From: Pandoraea pneumonica
GTDB lineage: Bacteria > Pseudomonadota > Gammaproteobacteria > Burkholderiales > Burkholderiaceae
Direction: 5' to 3'
Assembly (NCBI RefSeq): GCF_902459645.1
Contig: NZ_CABPSK010000007.1
Location: forward strand, 1 to 64,000
DNA: 64,000 bases
The position numbers and the translations under genes are program-made. The notes beneath the pieces are model-generated. The model had not been told where the DNA came from. It worked only from the letters and a program-made list of their open reading frames with translations, and ran no database searches. Positions 26,887 to 35,997 of the stretch are shown piece after piece (position 1 is the stretch's first letter; each line of letters begins with the position of its first letter).

Positions 26887-27750
26887 ATGACATCACGCGC
26901 ACGAGCGAAATCCAACGACGCCCATCAGCGCTCCTTGTTCGACGAACCGGCCGCAGACACCGCCGATGCACCGGTTGAAACAGCGGCCACCGCCACGTCT
27001 GGCGATGCGGGTGAACCGCGCGTCGCGGGTCCGTTGCAGGGCCGTGTCGAAGATCAATTCGATGCGCTTCCCACCGCGTGGAAAGCGCTGACGGCACCGT
27101 TTGTGGCGAGCGACGCTTACGGCCCGTTGTGCCGATACGTCGACGCCGAAGTGTCCGCAGGGAAGACGGTCTATCCGGCCGATATTTTTCATGCGCTGCG
27201 AATGACCTCGCCGCAAGACGTCAAAGTCGTGATCCTCGGGCAAGACCCGTATCACGGCGACGATCATGGCATCGCGCAAGCGCACGGCATGGCGTTCTCG
27301 GTGCAGCGTGGGGTGCGCGTGCCGCCGTCGCTGCGCAACATCTACAAAGAGATCGAACGCGATCTGGGTGTGTCGCCGCCCTCGCACGGCAATCTCGATG
27401 CGTGGGCGAAGCAAGGGGTGTTGCTGCTGAACACGACGCTCACGGTGGAAGCGGGCAATGCGGCGAGCCATGCAAAACCGTTCAAGAAGGGCGGCTGGCA
27501 AGCGTGCACGGACACCCTGCTCGGTGGCCTCGCGGCCCAACAGGGACCGTTGGTGTTTCTGCTCTGGGGCAGTCATGCGCAGGCGAAAGCCCCGCTGCTT
27601 TCGGGCCACGGCCACTTGCTGCTCGAAGCCCCGCACCCCTCGCCCCTCTCGGCCCATCGCGGCTTTCTCGGCTGCGGCCACTTCAGCGCCGCCAACGCCT
27701 TCCTCGAGCAGCACGGCAAGACCCCGATCGACTGGCGCGTGCCGGATTGA
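26887..27750 (+). CDS. ung: Uracil-DNA glycosylase, family 1
   Basis: A 287-residue base-excision enzyme removing uracil from DNA. The catalytic water-activating Asp120 is in GQDPYHG, and the C-terminal HPSPLSAHRGFLGCGHFS loop has the second His. There is an N-terminal extension of about 50 Ala/Thr-rich residues, longer than in E. coli Ung (229). The trpC / ung neighbourhood is usual for Burkholderiales. A small hairpin with T-run follows about 90 bases on. Confidence 0.95.
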   Translation: MTSRARAKSNDAHQRSLFDEPAADTADAPVETAATATSGDAGEPRVAGPLQGRVEDQFDALPTAWKALTAPFVASDAYGPLCRYVDAEVSAGKTVYPADIFHALRMTSPQDVKVVILGQDPYHGDDHGIAQAHGMAFSVQRGVRVPPSLRNIYKEIERDLGVSPPSHGNLDAWAKQGVLLLNTTLTVEAGNAASHAKPFKKGGWQACTDTLLGGLAAQQGPLVFLLWGSHAQAKAPLLSGHGHLLLEAPHPSPLSAHRGFLGCGHFSAANAFLEQHGKTPIDWRVPD

Positions 27751-27842
27751 TCGATCAAATGCTAGCTTTGGCGATCATTTCTGAGGCGCCTCGGCCTTTT
27801 TGATCGTCATAGCTATCAAGCGGGATCAAGCGGGCGATAACA

Positions 27843-27868
27843 CGACGGCAAATTACCGTCGCTGTTTT
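27843..27868 (+). terminator. Possible terminator after ung
   Basis: CGACGG, a 7-base loop and CCGTCG, then CTGTTTT. The short 6-bp stem makes it moderate. A 10-base tandem ATCAAGCGGG repeat lies just upstream. Confidence 0.5.
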
Positions 27869-27945
27869 ATCTACCGAAATATACGACCCCATAGATCATT
27901 TCAATCGTTTACACGCTTTCCTGAACATATTAAACTTCCGGCCGT

Positions 27946-27976
27946 AATGAGAATTCGTCTCATTATCAAATGATAA
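27946..27976. promoter_or_regulatory. Fur-box-like dyads before the siderophore receptor
   Basis: AATGAGA-ATTCG-TCTCATT (27946-27964) is a perfect 7-5-7 inverted repeat resembling proteobacterial Fur boxes. It partly overlaps TTATC-AAAT-GATAA (27963-27976), a second dyad. Overlapping Fur sites are common at iron-uptake promoters. It lies about 60-90 bases before the receptor ATG in an AT-rich stretch. Confidence 0.7.
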
Positions 27977-28037
27977 GAATCGTGCGTTGCCCGGCCCGTC
28001 AGGCGCTCGACGGTGACGCCACAGCCGGAACACACGT

Positions 28038-30296
28038 ATGTCTATCGCTTTCCAGACGCGCCAGCGTCTGCTCGTGACCGCCTGCGCCATGCTCGCCGCC
28101 GGTGGCACCTTCGCCCTTCCCGCTTCCGCACAATCCGTTCAGCCCGCCACCGCCACGACGCCAGCGCAGCCCGCTCAGTCCGCCGGTACGGACACGGCCG
28201 TCGCCCTGCCGACCACGCAAGTCAGCGAGAGCGCCCTCCCGTCGGCCATGCAGACCACGACCTTGCCGTCGTACAAGTTTGTGGCCCCGTTGCGCGACAC
28301 GCCGCGCTCGGTCACGGTGATTCCCGAAGAACTGATCAAGCAGACGAACGCGACCACGTTCGCCGACGCACTCAAGACCGTGCCCGGCATCACGTTCCTC
28401 GGCGGCGACGCGGCAGCGAACCCCTCGGCTGACCGTCCGGTCATTCGCGGCTTCGAATCGCGCAACTCGATCTTCGTCGACGGTATGCGCGACTCCGGTG
28501 TGCAAAACCGTGAGACGTTCGCCATCGAGAACATCAGCGTCATCAAGGGCCCGGACTCGGTCTACGCCGGACGCGGCGCCGTGGGCGGCAGCATCGACAT
28601 CACGACGAAAACGCCGCGCCTCGACGACTTCACCAACGCGAGCCTCGGCTTGGGCACCGACAGTTACAAGCGCCTCACGCTGGACGTGAACCGTCAGATC
28701 AACGATCAGACCGCCGTCCGCCTGAATGCGATGGGCTTCGACGCCGATCAGGCTGGCCGCACCAACGTCTACAGCAAGCGCTGGGGCATCGCCCCGTCGG
28801 TGGCCTTCGGTCTGAACAGCCCGACCACCGTCACGTTCAGCTACTACCACCTGAACTCGTATGACATGCCGGACTTCAGCGCACCGTTCCGCTCGGCAGG
28901 CGGCACGCCCGACGGCGGCTTCCAGCGCAACCAGTTCTACGGCCTGAACAACCGCGATTACCGCCGCGGACAAACCGACACCGGCGAAATCAAGATCGAG
29001 CACCGCATCAACGACACGTGGAAAGTGAAGAACACCACGATGGTCGGCCGCTCGACGCTCGACTACGTCGCGACGAACCCGCAGTTCCAATCGGCCAGCT
29101 CGAACATCATTTCGTTGCAGGCCAAGAGCGGCAAGTACGCCACCAACAGCATCGCCAACCAAACCGAACTCACGGGCAAAACCACCCTGTTCGGCTTCGA
29201 GCACACGCTCACGGCGGGTATGGAATTCAGCAACGAGCAAAGCCGCTACGAAGGCTATCTCGTGCAAGACAGCGCCGGTAACAACATCCGCTCGGGCGGT
29301 CCGTGCTCGGTCGCCTACAACTGCACCACCATCGGCGGCTGGAATCCGGATAACCCATGGACCGGCAGTCTGGTGCTCAATGGCGATAAGGCCTTCCCCG
29401 GTGCGGCCACGAACACGCGCACCGATGTCGCATCGGCCTACTTGTTCGACAGCGTGAAGCTCTCCGAGCGCTGGCTGCTCAACGCCGGGGCGCGTTTCGA
29501 CCGCTTCGACGTGCACGCCGTGCAAGCGGGCGCCCCCGATCTGAAGAACATTTCGAACCTGTTCAGCTTCCAGTTGGGCGTGGTCTACAAGGTGCTGCCG
29601 ACGCTTAGCCTGTACGCCTCGTACGGCACGTCGGCCAACCCGCCGGGCGCGAATAGCGGTCTTGGCGGTGGCACCGATCAGATCACGGCGGGCAATTCGA
29701 ACCTCGCGCCTGAGCGCAGCCGCAATATCGAAGTCGGCGCGAAATGGGATGTGCTGGAGCAGCGTCTGTCGCTTACCGCCGCCCTGTTCCAAACCGACAA
29801 GACCAACGCGCGTGTCAGCGACGGTCTGGGCGGCACGATCAATGCAGGCAGCCAGCGCGTGCGCGGCGCTGAGCTCGGCTGGGCCGGTAACCTGACGTCG
29901 CACTGGCGCGTGTTCGGCGGCTACTCGTATCTGGACGCGATCACGACGGATGCCGGTCCGAGTGCACCGGGTGCGTCAGGCCTGCCGATGGTGATGGTGC
30001 CCAAGCACAACGTCACGCTGTGGACCGACTACGAAGTGCTGCCGAAGCTCACGCTCGGCGCAGGCATGACGCTCTCGAGCCTCACCTACGCGTCGGTCTC
30101 CGCCACCACGCGCAAATGGACGCCGGGCTATGCACGCTTCGACGCGATGGCAACGTATCGCATCTCGCGCACCGTCGATCTGCAACTCAACGTGCAGAAC
30201 ATCTTCGACAAGAAGTACTACGCCAGCGCGTACCCGATCTACGCAACGTGGGCCCCGGGCCGCAGTGCCATGCTCACGCTGAACTTCCATCAGTGA
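28038..30296 (+). CDS. TonB-dependent siderophore receptor
   Basis: A 752-residue outer-membrane receptor of the FhuA/FpvA-like siderophore group. A signal peptide ends near ALPASAQS (about residue 32). The plug domain carries PRSVTVIPEELIKQ, PVIRGFESRNSIFVDG and the GPDSVYAGRGAVGGSI box. The beta-barrel ends with the usual LQLNVQNIFDKKYYAS and terminal LTLNFHQ. There is no N-terminal signalling domain, so it should not control a sigma factor. The upstream Fur-like dyads indicate iron repression. The siderophore is unknown, and no biosynthesis or ABC uptake genes are adjacent. Confidence 0.92.
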   Translation: MSIAFQTRQRLLVTACAMLAAGGTFALPASAQSVQPATATTPAQPAQSAGTDTAVALPTTQVSESALPSAMQTTTLPSYKFVAPLRDTPRSVTVIPEELIKQTNATTFADALKTVPGITFLGGDAAANPSADRPVIRGFESRNSIFVDGMRDSGVQNRETFAIENISVIKGPDSVYAGRGAVGGSIDITTKTPRLDDFTNASLGLGTDSYKRLTLDVNRQINDQTAVRLNAMGFDADQAGRTNVYSKRWGIAPSVAFGLNSPTTVTFSYYHLNSYDMPDFSAPFRSAGGTPDGGFQRNQFYGLNNRDYRRGQTDTGEIKIEHRINDTWKVKNTTMVGRSTLDYVATNPQFQSASSNIISLQAKSGKYATNSIANQTELTGKTTLFGFEHTLTAGMEFSNEQSRYEGYLVQDSAGNNIRSGGPCSVAYNCTTIGGWNPDNPWTGSLVLNGDKAFPGAATNTRTDVASAYLFDSVKLSERWLLNAGARFDRFDVHAVQAGAPDLKNISNLFSFQLGVVYKVLPTLSLYASYGTSANPPGANSGLGGGTDQITAGNSNLAPERSRNIEVGAKWDVLEQRLSLTAALFQTDKTNARVSDGLGGTINAGSQRVRGAELGWAGNLTSHWRVFGGYSYLDAITTDAGPSAPGASGLPMVMVPKHNVTLWTDYEVLPKLTLGAGMTLSSLTYASVSATTRKWTPGYARFDAMATYRISRTVDLQLNVQNIFDKKYYASAYPIYATWAPGRSAMLTLNFHQ

Positions 30297-30327
30297 TGGC
30301 GTAATCGCGTAGACACGCAAGCGTAAA

Positions 30328-30361
30328 AAGGGGGATTCAGTCGCACGACCGAATCCCCCTT
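30328..30361. terminator. Terminator between convergent receptor and pirin genes
   Basis: AAGGGGGATTC / GAATCCCCCTT, an 11-bp stem. On the minus strand it is followed by TTTTTACGC, the better T-run, so it serves the leftward pirin gene best and probably both. Confidence 0.8.
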
Positions 30362-30422
30362 CTGCATTCATGCCCATCGTATTGCCGCGATATGACGTCA
30401 CCCCGGCATCAACCCGGCGGGG

Positions 30423-31340
30423 TCAAAGCGTTCCCATCGATCCTTGCTGATAGCGCCGCATGAGGTTGATGAGGTCTCCCTCATCGCGCGCCGCAAAGTT
30501 GCCGCGAAACACCACCGGTTCATCGAGCGGCACACCGCCCACCAGCAGCAGCCTGGCGCCCTCGCGCCCCGCCATCTGCCATTCGCCCGGCGGTAACAGC
30601 AAAGCCTCTACACCGCCGCCATCGGCACGCAGTGCATGATCGGCCAGCGCCGCCTCACCCTGCGCGACCAACGCCACCCAACGGCGGCCATCGCACGGGA
30701 TGGTGAGCGCGCGCAAATCGTCGGCGCGCCAGTCGAGGCGCAGCAACGTCGTGGGTTTCTCGTCAGGAACGCATTCGCTCGCAGCGGTATCGCCGGGCGC
30801 AACGTGCCGTCCATCCCATTCGCCGCAGACGAGCGTCAAGTCGAGCGCGCCCGCTTGCCAGTGGGGCATCGCGGCGGCGCGCAATACGGTTTGCTCGGGG
30901 GCGCCATGCGCATGCCGCCCGGCACGATTCACCACGAGCCGTACACCGCGCACGGTCTTGCAAAGGTCTGACGGCACGTCGTCGTGCACGGTGCCGCAAT
31001 TGGCTTCGAGCCAAAGCAGATCGCCGGGGTCGAGCGTGTCGTCGCCGCCTTGCGCATTGCGGCTGCGCAACGACGTCGTCGATTCGGGAAACAGATAGGT
31101 CACCACGGCACATCCGGCATGCGGATGCGGGGGAATACTCGCGCCGTGACGGCGAAAGACGTCGATCGACAGAAACGGATCTGTCTCGTCGACCTGATCG
31201 AAAACACCCGCCCCCGCAGCCGCAGCACAGCGGCCGGGCCGGGAGACGGGAAGCACGCGCGGATTGGCCGTCGCGCCGGCATGGGCGGCCGGACGCTTCG
31301 TCACACGAGTCCGCAGGGAGACGGCATTCGAGTTAGCCAT
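30423..31340 (-). CDS. Pirin family protein (bicupin)
   Basis: A 305-residue protein with the pirin N-terminal cupin: DPFLSIDVFRR, PPHPHAG and GDLLWLEANCGTVHDDVP match the metal-binding HPH...H pattern. The fourth ligand, a Glu in typical pirins (VHSEMP), reads Asp here, so metal binding may be altered. Some pirins are quercetinases; others are regulators. The N-terminal 45 residues are Ala/Arg-rich and look like a loose extension, so a later start is possible. It lies 95 bases downstream of azoR in the same direction. Confidence 0.72.
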   Translation of the reverse strand: MANSNAVSLRTRVTKRPAAHAGATANPRVLPVSRPGRCAAAAGAGVFDQVDETDPFLSIDVFRRHGASIPPHPHAGCAVVTYLFPESTTSLRSRNAQGGDDTLDPGDLLWLEANCGTVHDDVPSDLCKTVRGVRLVVNRAGRHAHGAPEQTVLRAAAMPHWQAGALDLTLVCGEWDGRHVAPGDTAASECVPDEKPTTLLRLDWRADDLRALTIPCDGRRWVALVAQGEAALADHALRADGGGVEALLLPPGEWQMAGREGARLLLVGGVPLDEPVVFRGNFAARDEGDLINLMRRYQQGSMGTL

Positions 31341-31435
31341 TCAGGGGTCCGCACGTACGGGAGAACTTGTTGCTAATGACGCTGAGTGCACGAAACCCGG
31401 CACGCTGATGTAGCGCGCCGGGTGGGTGCATTCAA

Positions 31436-32035
31436 TTACAGCGCAGCGATCGCGTCGCGGGCGTTCTTGAAACCGGCAGCGGCCGATTCCGGACCACGTG
31501 CCAAACCTTCGGCGAAGATGAAGTTCACGTCGGTCATGCCGAGGAAGCCGAGAATCGCCTTCAGGTACGGGGTCTGGCTGTCGGCCGGGGTGTCCTTGTA
31601 GTTGCCGCCACGGGCGAACGCGACGAACACCTTCTTGCCTTGAATCAGGCCTTCCACCGTACCGTCTTCACGGTAGCGGAACGTCACGCGAGCGCGGGCG
31701 ATCCAGTCGAAGTAAGCCTTCAGTTGCGACGGCACTTGGAAGTTGTACAGCGGCACGCCGAACACGACGTAGTCGGCGGCTTGAATTTCGGCAATCAGTG
31801 CGTCGCTGCGCGCGATGATGGCGTTCTGCTCGGGCGAGCGTTGATCTTCCGGCGTGAAGAACGCGCCGATCACAGCTTCGTCCAAGTGCGGCACGCCATC
31901 GGCCAGCAGGTCGCGTACGACCACGTTGGCACCGGGGTTCTTTGCGACCAGTTGCGCCACGGTTTCGTTGGCGAGCGTGGTCGAGTTGGCACCCTGCGAA
32001 CGGGCGGCGGAATTGATTTGCAGAATCGTGGTCAT
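31436..32035 (-). CDS. azoR: FMN-dependent NADH-azoreductase / quinone reductase
   Basis: A 199-residue flavodoxin-fold enzyme that reduces quinones and azo compounds with NADH. The FMN-binding start [16 protein letters not shown], the [22 protein letters not shown] stretch and the FARGGNY loop match AzoR. It is divergent from a LysR-type regulator, with a palindrome between them, so induction by electrophiles or quinones through that regulator is likely. The pirin gene follows on the same strand. Confidence 0.88.
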   Translation of the reverse strand: MTTILQINSAARSQGANSTTLANETVAQLVAKNPGANVVVRDLLADGVPHLDEAVIGAFFTPEDQRSPEQNAIIARSDALIAEIQAADYVVFGVPLYNFQVPSQLKAYFDWIARARVTFRYREDGTVEGLIQGKKVFVAFARGGNYKDTPADSQTPYLKAILGFLGMTDVNFIFAEGLARGPESAAAGFKNARDAIAAL

Positions 32036-32174
32036 TGCGGTGGCTCCTAAGCCTGGGGGTCGGTAAATCCGTCCACGCAGGCCCCCTTCACCGGGGATGC
32101 CGTCAATTGCGTGTCGGCTTAGGTTGAATTCTAGTTACCCACAAAAATGAAACAAGCCGCTAAAATCGAATTGT

Positions 32175-32194
32175 TTGTTCCCATTTTGGAACAA
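32175..32194. promoter_or_regulatory. LysR-type operator between azoR and its regulator
   Basis: TTGTTCC-CATTTT-GGAACAA is a perfect 7-6-7 inverted repeat containing the T-N11-A pattern used by LysR regulators. It is about 87 bases before the regulator start and 140 before azoR. Confidence 0.65.
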
Positions 32195-32280
32195 TAGATT
32201 TGCCCGGCCCGGGTAGCGATTTCACACAATGGACGCGACGCCAGAAGGCGCTGCGAGGTGTCCCCTAGGAGCGCACTGCG

Positions 32281-33231
32281 ATGATTGACGATCTGAACGA
32301 CATGCTGATCTTCGCCGAAGTCGTGCGCTCGGGAAGCATCACCCGGGCAGGCGAGCGGCTCGATTTGCCGAAGGCCACGGTCAGCCGCCGACTGTCGCGG
32401 CTGGAGACCCGGCTGGGCACGCGGCTGCTGCACAAAACCACGCGACGGCTCGAACTCACCGAAGTGGGCGAAGCGTATTACGAACGTTGTTTGCCGATTC
32501 TGGAAGAGGTCGAAGAGACACGCGACTTCGCCTCGCAACTCTCCAACAAGCCGCGCGGACGCCTGCGTATCACCGCCCCCGCCGACTTTGCCACGCAATG
32601 GCTGGCGCTGCCGCTCGCCACGTTCTGCGCGGCATATCCCGAGATCACTGTCGATGTCGATTTGAGTTCACGGCAGGTCGACTTGATCGCCGAGCGCGTC
32701 GATGTCGCCATTCGTGCGGGTCAACTCTCCGATTCCACGCTCGTGGCGCGTCCGTTGCTGATGCTCACGCGAAGCCTCTATGCGAGTCCGCTCTATCTGA
32801 GCGCGACCGGCCTGCCCGAGGTGCCCGAAGAACTCGCCGGACACCGCTACGTGATTCTCCAAGGCGCGCGGCGGCTCTTCAACACCGACACGTTGCATAA
32901 GGGCCGCCAACGCGTCGACATCACGATGCATGGCGCGATTCAGGTCAACAGCATGGGGATGGTCAAGGAGATGGCGCTGGCGGGCAGCGGCATTGCCGCG
33001 CTGACCGACATTCTGGCCGAAGATGCGTTGCGCACCGGCCGTCTGGTGAAGGTGCTGCCCGAGTGGTCGCTACCGGCCAGCCCGGTGCATTTGGTAACGC
33101 CCTCGCGCCGCTTTCTGCCGAGAAAGACCCAAGTCTTCATCGAACATATGCTCGCGGTCGCGCGGACCTGCCCCGAAGAGAACCGCGACCCGGCTGTGCC
33201 GGGTCCGGCGCCCGTCGAGGCTAAGCGCTGA
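32281..33231 (+). CDS. LysR-family transcriptional regulator
   Basis: A 316-residue LTTR. The N-terminal winged helix-turn-helix is DMLIFAEVVRSGSITRAGER...ATVSRRLSRLETRLGTRLL (about 4-60), followed by the effector-binding domain with RLRITAPADFATQWLALPLA and PVHLVTPSRRFLPRKTQVF. AGGAG lies ten bases before the ATG. It resembles regulators beside quinone reductases and probably controls azoR through the dyad upstream. It converges with the M61 peptidase gene. The 72 bases between hold an imperfect direct repeat but no clear terminator. Confidence 0.88.
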   Translation: MIDDLNDMLIFAEVVRSGSITRAGERLDLPKATVSRRLSRLETRLGTRLLHKTTRRLELTEVGEAYYERCLPILEEVEETRDFASQLSNKPRGRLRITAPADFATQWLALPLATFCAAYPEITVDVDLSSRQVDLIAERVDVAIRAGQLSDSTLVARPLLMLTRSLYASPLYLSATGLPEVPEELAGHRYVILQGARRLFNTDTLHKGRQRVDITMHGAIQVNSMGMVKEMALAGSGIAALTDILAEDALRTGRLVKVLPEWSLPASPVHLVTPSRRFLPRKTQVFIEHMLAVARTCPEENRDPAVPGPAPVEAKR

Positions 33232-33303
33232 TTACGCGCTTAGCCACTGCATTACGTCGTCGCGTTAAATTGCCGCATTAGATTGTCGCGGTAAATCGTC
33301 ACG

Positions 33304-35115
33304 TCAGGCCGCCGCATTCAGCCATTTCTCGCGGCGTTGCGCGGCAGCGCGATCGCGCGTTGCCGTAATGCGGTACTGCGTCACTTCAGGCGCGTCGAGC
33401 GTGAGCGTGGTTTCGCGCAATTCGTCGCGACGGAACGCATGCAGGCGCACCTGATCGCCCGCGCGATAGCGTTCGAGCAACTTGTCGAGATTGCCCGTCG
33501 TCACGCGCAGGCCATCGATCGCGACGAGCGTATCGCCCGCCGACAACCCCGCCGCTTGCGCCGCCCCGCCGTCGAGCACCTGCGCGAGGGCAAGATCGTC
33601 GCCGCGTTTGGCGGTCTTCGCGCCCAGCGACGGGCGGCCATGTTCCGGCGTCACCGGGGCCAACGTCAGACCGACACGCTCCAACAACGACGCGAGCGGT
33701 AAATCGCGCGTGCCGTTGATCGCCGTCGCGAAGAATTCCGACAGGTCGACACCCGACACTTCCTCGAACAACGGCTGCACCGCGTCTTCGGCAATGCCGA
33801 TGGGCGAGCCGCGATAGAAATCGCGCCCGTAGCGCTGCCACAGCGCCCGCATGATGTCGTCGAGCGACTTCTGGCCGCGCGTTTGCGTGCGGATGGTCAA
33901 GTCGAGGGCGAGCGCGATCAGCGAACCTTTCGTGTAGTAGCTCACGATCGCGTTCGGTGCGTTCTCGTCCTGACGGTAATACTTCGTCCACGCATCGAAC
34001 GAGCTCTCAGCCACGGTTTGTTTCAGGCGGCCGCTGCCGCGCAGTACGTTGGCCACCGTCTTCGCGACCAGTTCGTAATACGCCGGGGCATCGATCACGC
34101 CGCTGCGCACGAGCATCAGATCGTCGTAATACGACGTGAAGCCTTCGAACAGCCACAACAGGCGCGTGTAGTTTTCCTGATCGAGCGTGTACGGCGCGAA
34201 CGCTGCCGGTTTGATGCGCTTGACGTTCCACGTGTGGAAGTACTCGTGGCTCACTAAGCCGAGAAAGCCGCGATACGCGTCGCTCATCTTCGCCTGCCCT
34301 TGCACCGGCAAGTCGTTGCGGCTGGCGAGCAGCGCGGTGGAGGCGCGATGCTCCAGCCCACCGTAGCCGTCGCCGACCGTCATGAGCAAGAACACATAAC
34401 GCTGCATGGGCACACGCGAGCGCGTGCTGGCGCCCGGCTCGAACAGCCGGATCTGCGATTCGCAGATCTTCTTCATATCGCGCAGCAAACGATCCAGATC
34501 GAGATTCGGCACGGGGCCGGTAATCGCAACCTCGTGCGTCACGCCGCACGCCTTGAAGGTGCCGTGCACAAACGTGCCGAGCTCCACCGGCGAGTCGATG
34601 AGTTCGTCGTAATCGGCCGCCACGTAGCGCCCGAAGTCGAGCGCGTTCGTCCCCTGCGCGGGTTCGAGCGCCGTTGCCACGCGCCACGCCTTGTAAGCGA
34701 CACCGCGCGGACGCAGGATGTCGACCTCACAGGGCGAAGTTTCCTGTCCTTGCACACGCAGAAACACGCTGGTGCCGTTGAAGAAGCCGTGCGTGTCGTC
34801 CAGATGCGCCGCGCGCACCGAGAGATCCCACGCATAGACTTCGTAGGTCACGATCAGCGTGCCTTTGCAGGGCGCTGCCTGCCACGTGTGCTTGTCGAGC
34901 TTGTCGAGCGCCACCTTGCGGCCACGGCACGTCGCACCGATGGTCACGATGTTGCGAGCGAACTCGCGCACCATGTAGCTCCCCGGAATCCATGCGGGCA
35001 GCGTAAAACGCTGGCCTTCGGGTGCGGGGTTGGAGACCGTGACGCTCACTTCGAACAAGTGAGCGGCGGGCGACTTCGGAACAATGGCGTACCGAATGGA
35101 AGGCGTAGCTTTCAT
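33304..35115 (-). CDS. M61 family glycyl aminopeptidase-like metalloprotease with PDZ domain
   Basis: A 603-residue M61 peptidase. The zinc site is complete: HEYFH (290-294) and Glu324 in WLFEGFTSYYDD. A beta-sandwich N-terminal domain precedes it, and a PDZ domain lies at about 500-585 (GLSAGDTLVAIDGLRV). There is no signal peptide, so it is probably cytoplasmic. Characterised family members cleave N-terminal Gly/Ala. It is last in a leftward ubiH-like, dsbC, M61 run, 41 bases after dsbC. Confidence 0.88.
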   Translation of the reverse strand: MKATPSIRYAIVPKSPAAHLFEVSVTVSNPAPEGQRFTLPAWIPGSYMVREFARNIVTIGATCRGRKVALDKLDKHTWQAAPCKGTLIVTYEVYAWDLSVRAAHLDDTHGFFNGTSVFLRVQGQETSPCEVDILRPRGVAYKAWRVATALEPAQGTNALDFGRYVAADYDELIDSPVELGTFVHGTFKACGVTHEVAITGPVPNLDLDRLLRDMKKICESQIRLFEPGASTRSRVPMQRYVFLLMTVGDGYGGLEHRASTALLASRNDLPVQGQAKMSDAYRGFLGLVSHEYFHTWNVKRIKPAAFAPYTLDQENYTRLLWLFEGFTSYYDDLMLVRSGVIDAPAYYELVAKTVANVLRGSGRLKQTVAESSFDAWTKYYRQDENAPNAIVSYYTKGSLIALALDLTIRTQTRGQKSLDDIMRALWQRYGRDFYRGSPIGIAEDAVQPLFEEVSGVDLSEFFATAINGTRDLPLASLLERVGLTLAPVTPEHGRPSLGAKTAKRGDDLALAQVLDGGAAQAAGLSAGDTLVAIDGLRVTTGNLDKLLERYRAGDQVRLHAFRRDELRETTLTLDAPEVTQYRITATRDRAAAQRREKWLNAAA

Positions 35116-35156
35116 GGCGTGCGTGGCGTGGGTGGACGCTTCTTATGTAGGAGGGC

Positions 35157-35909
35157 TTACTTGACGGTGGCGAGTGCCTTTTCCAGTTCGTCGGCGGGCA
35201 CAGCACCCGGCAGACGGCGGCCGTCGGACAGAATGATCGTCGGCGTGCCCGTCACGTTATAGCTGTGGCCGAGCGCCACGTTCTGCTTGACCGGACCGTC
35301 GTCGCACTTCGCCGTGGGCGTGGCCGGGGCCTTCTTGTCGATCATCCAGTCGTGCCAGGCCTTGAGGCGGTCGGTCGAGCACCAGATGGCCTTCGACTTG
35401 GCGTCCGAATCCGGGCCGAGCACCGGATACAGGAAGGTGTAGACGGTGATGTTGTCGATGTTCGACTTCAGCGTCTCTTCGAAACGCTTGCAGTACGGGC
35501 AGTTCGGGTCGGAGAAGACGGCGATCTTGCGGCTGCCGTTGCCCTTCACGAACTTGATGGCGCGATCGAGCGGCAGCTTGGCGAAGTCGACCTTGTTCAG
35601 TTCGGACTGACGCGCTTCCGTGAGGTTTTGACGCGTCTTGGTATCGACCAGATTGCCGCCCAGAATCACGTACTGTGCCTTCTCGTCGGCGTAGATGATC
35701 TCGCCGCCCACCGCCACTTCATAGAGCCCCGGCACCGGCGTGCGCGCCACCGACTTCACGGGGGCATCGGCACCGAGCGTCTTCTGCACGGCGCTTTTCA
35801 CGCGGTCGAGCGTCGCGTCCGGCTTGTTCTGCGCGACGGCCAGCGTGGTGACACCGGCGGCGCAAACCGCTGCGATAGCAAGCGCCGCGGCGCGATAACG
35901 TTGCAACAT
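35157..35909 (-). CDS. dsbC: Thiol:disulfide interchange protein DsbC
   Basis: A 250-residue periplasmic disulfide isomerase. A signal peptide ends near TTLAVAQ (residue 27), then comes the DsbC dimerisation domain (about 30-95), a linker helix and the thioredoxin domain with Cys137-Pro-Tyr-Cys140 in FSDPNCPYCKRF. DsbC usually has CGYC; CPYC is a common betaproteobacterial variant. The cis-Pro region GTPTIILSDGRR is intact. It lies 88 bases after the ubiH-like gene. Confidence 0.93.
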   Translation of the reverse strand: MLQRYRAAALAIAAVCAAGVTTLAVAQNKPDATLDRVKSAVQKTLGADAPVKSVARTPVPGLYEVAVGGEIIYADEKAQYVILGGNLVDTKTRQNLTEARQSELNKVDFAKLPLDRAIKFVKGNGSRKIAVFSDPNCPYCKRFEETLKSNIDNITVYTFLYPVLGPDSDAKSKAIWCSTDRLKAWHDWMIDKKAPATPTAKCDDGPVKQNVALGHSYNVTGTPTIILSDGRRLPGAVPADELEKALATVK

Positions 35910-35997
35910 CGAATTTCTCCAGAAGTAGTGTCGTGCTTGAGAGTGCGTGGGGATGCGTGGCGCGGGGCTGGCCAGCGATCGCTAGCCCGCCGAAGCG

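Noticed and set aside
27999-29903. 634-codon leftward frame antisense to the siderophore receptor
   Set aside because: Same compositional signature of a shadow frame; the receptor on the plus strand has all family motifs.
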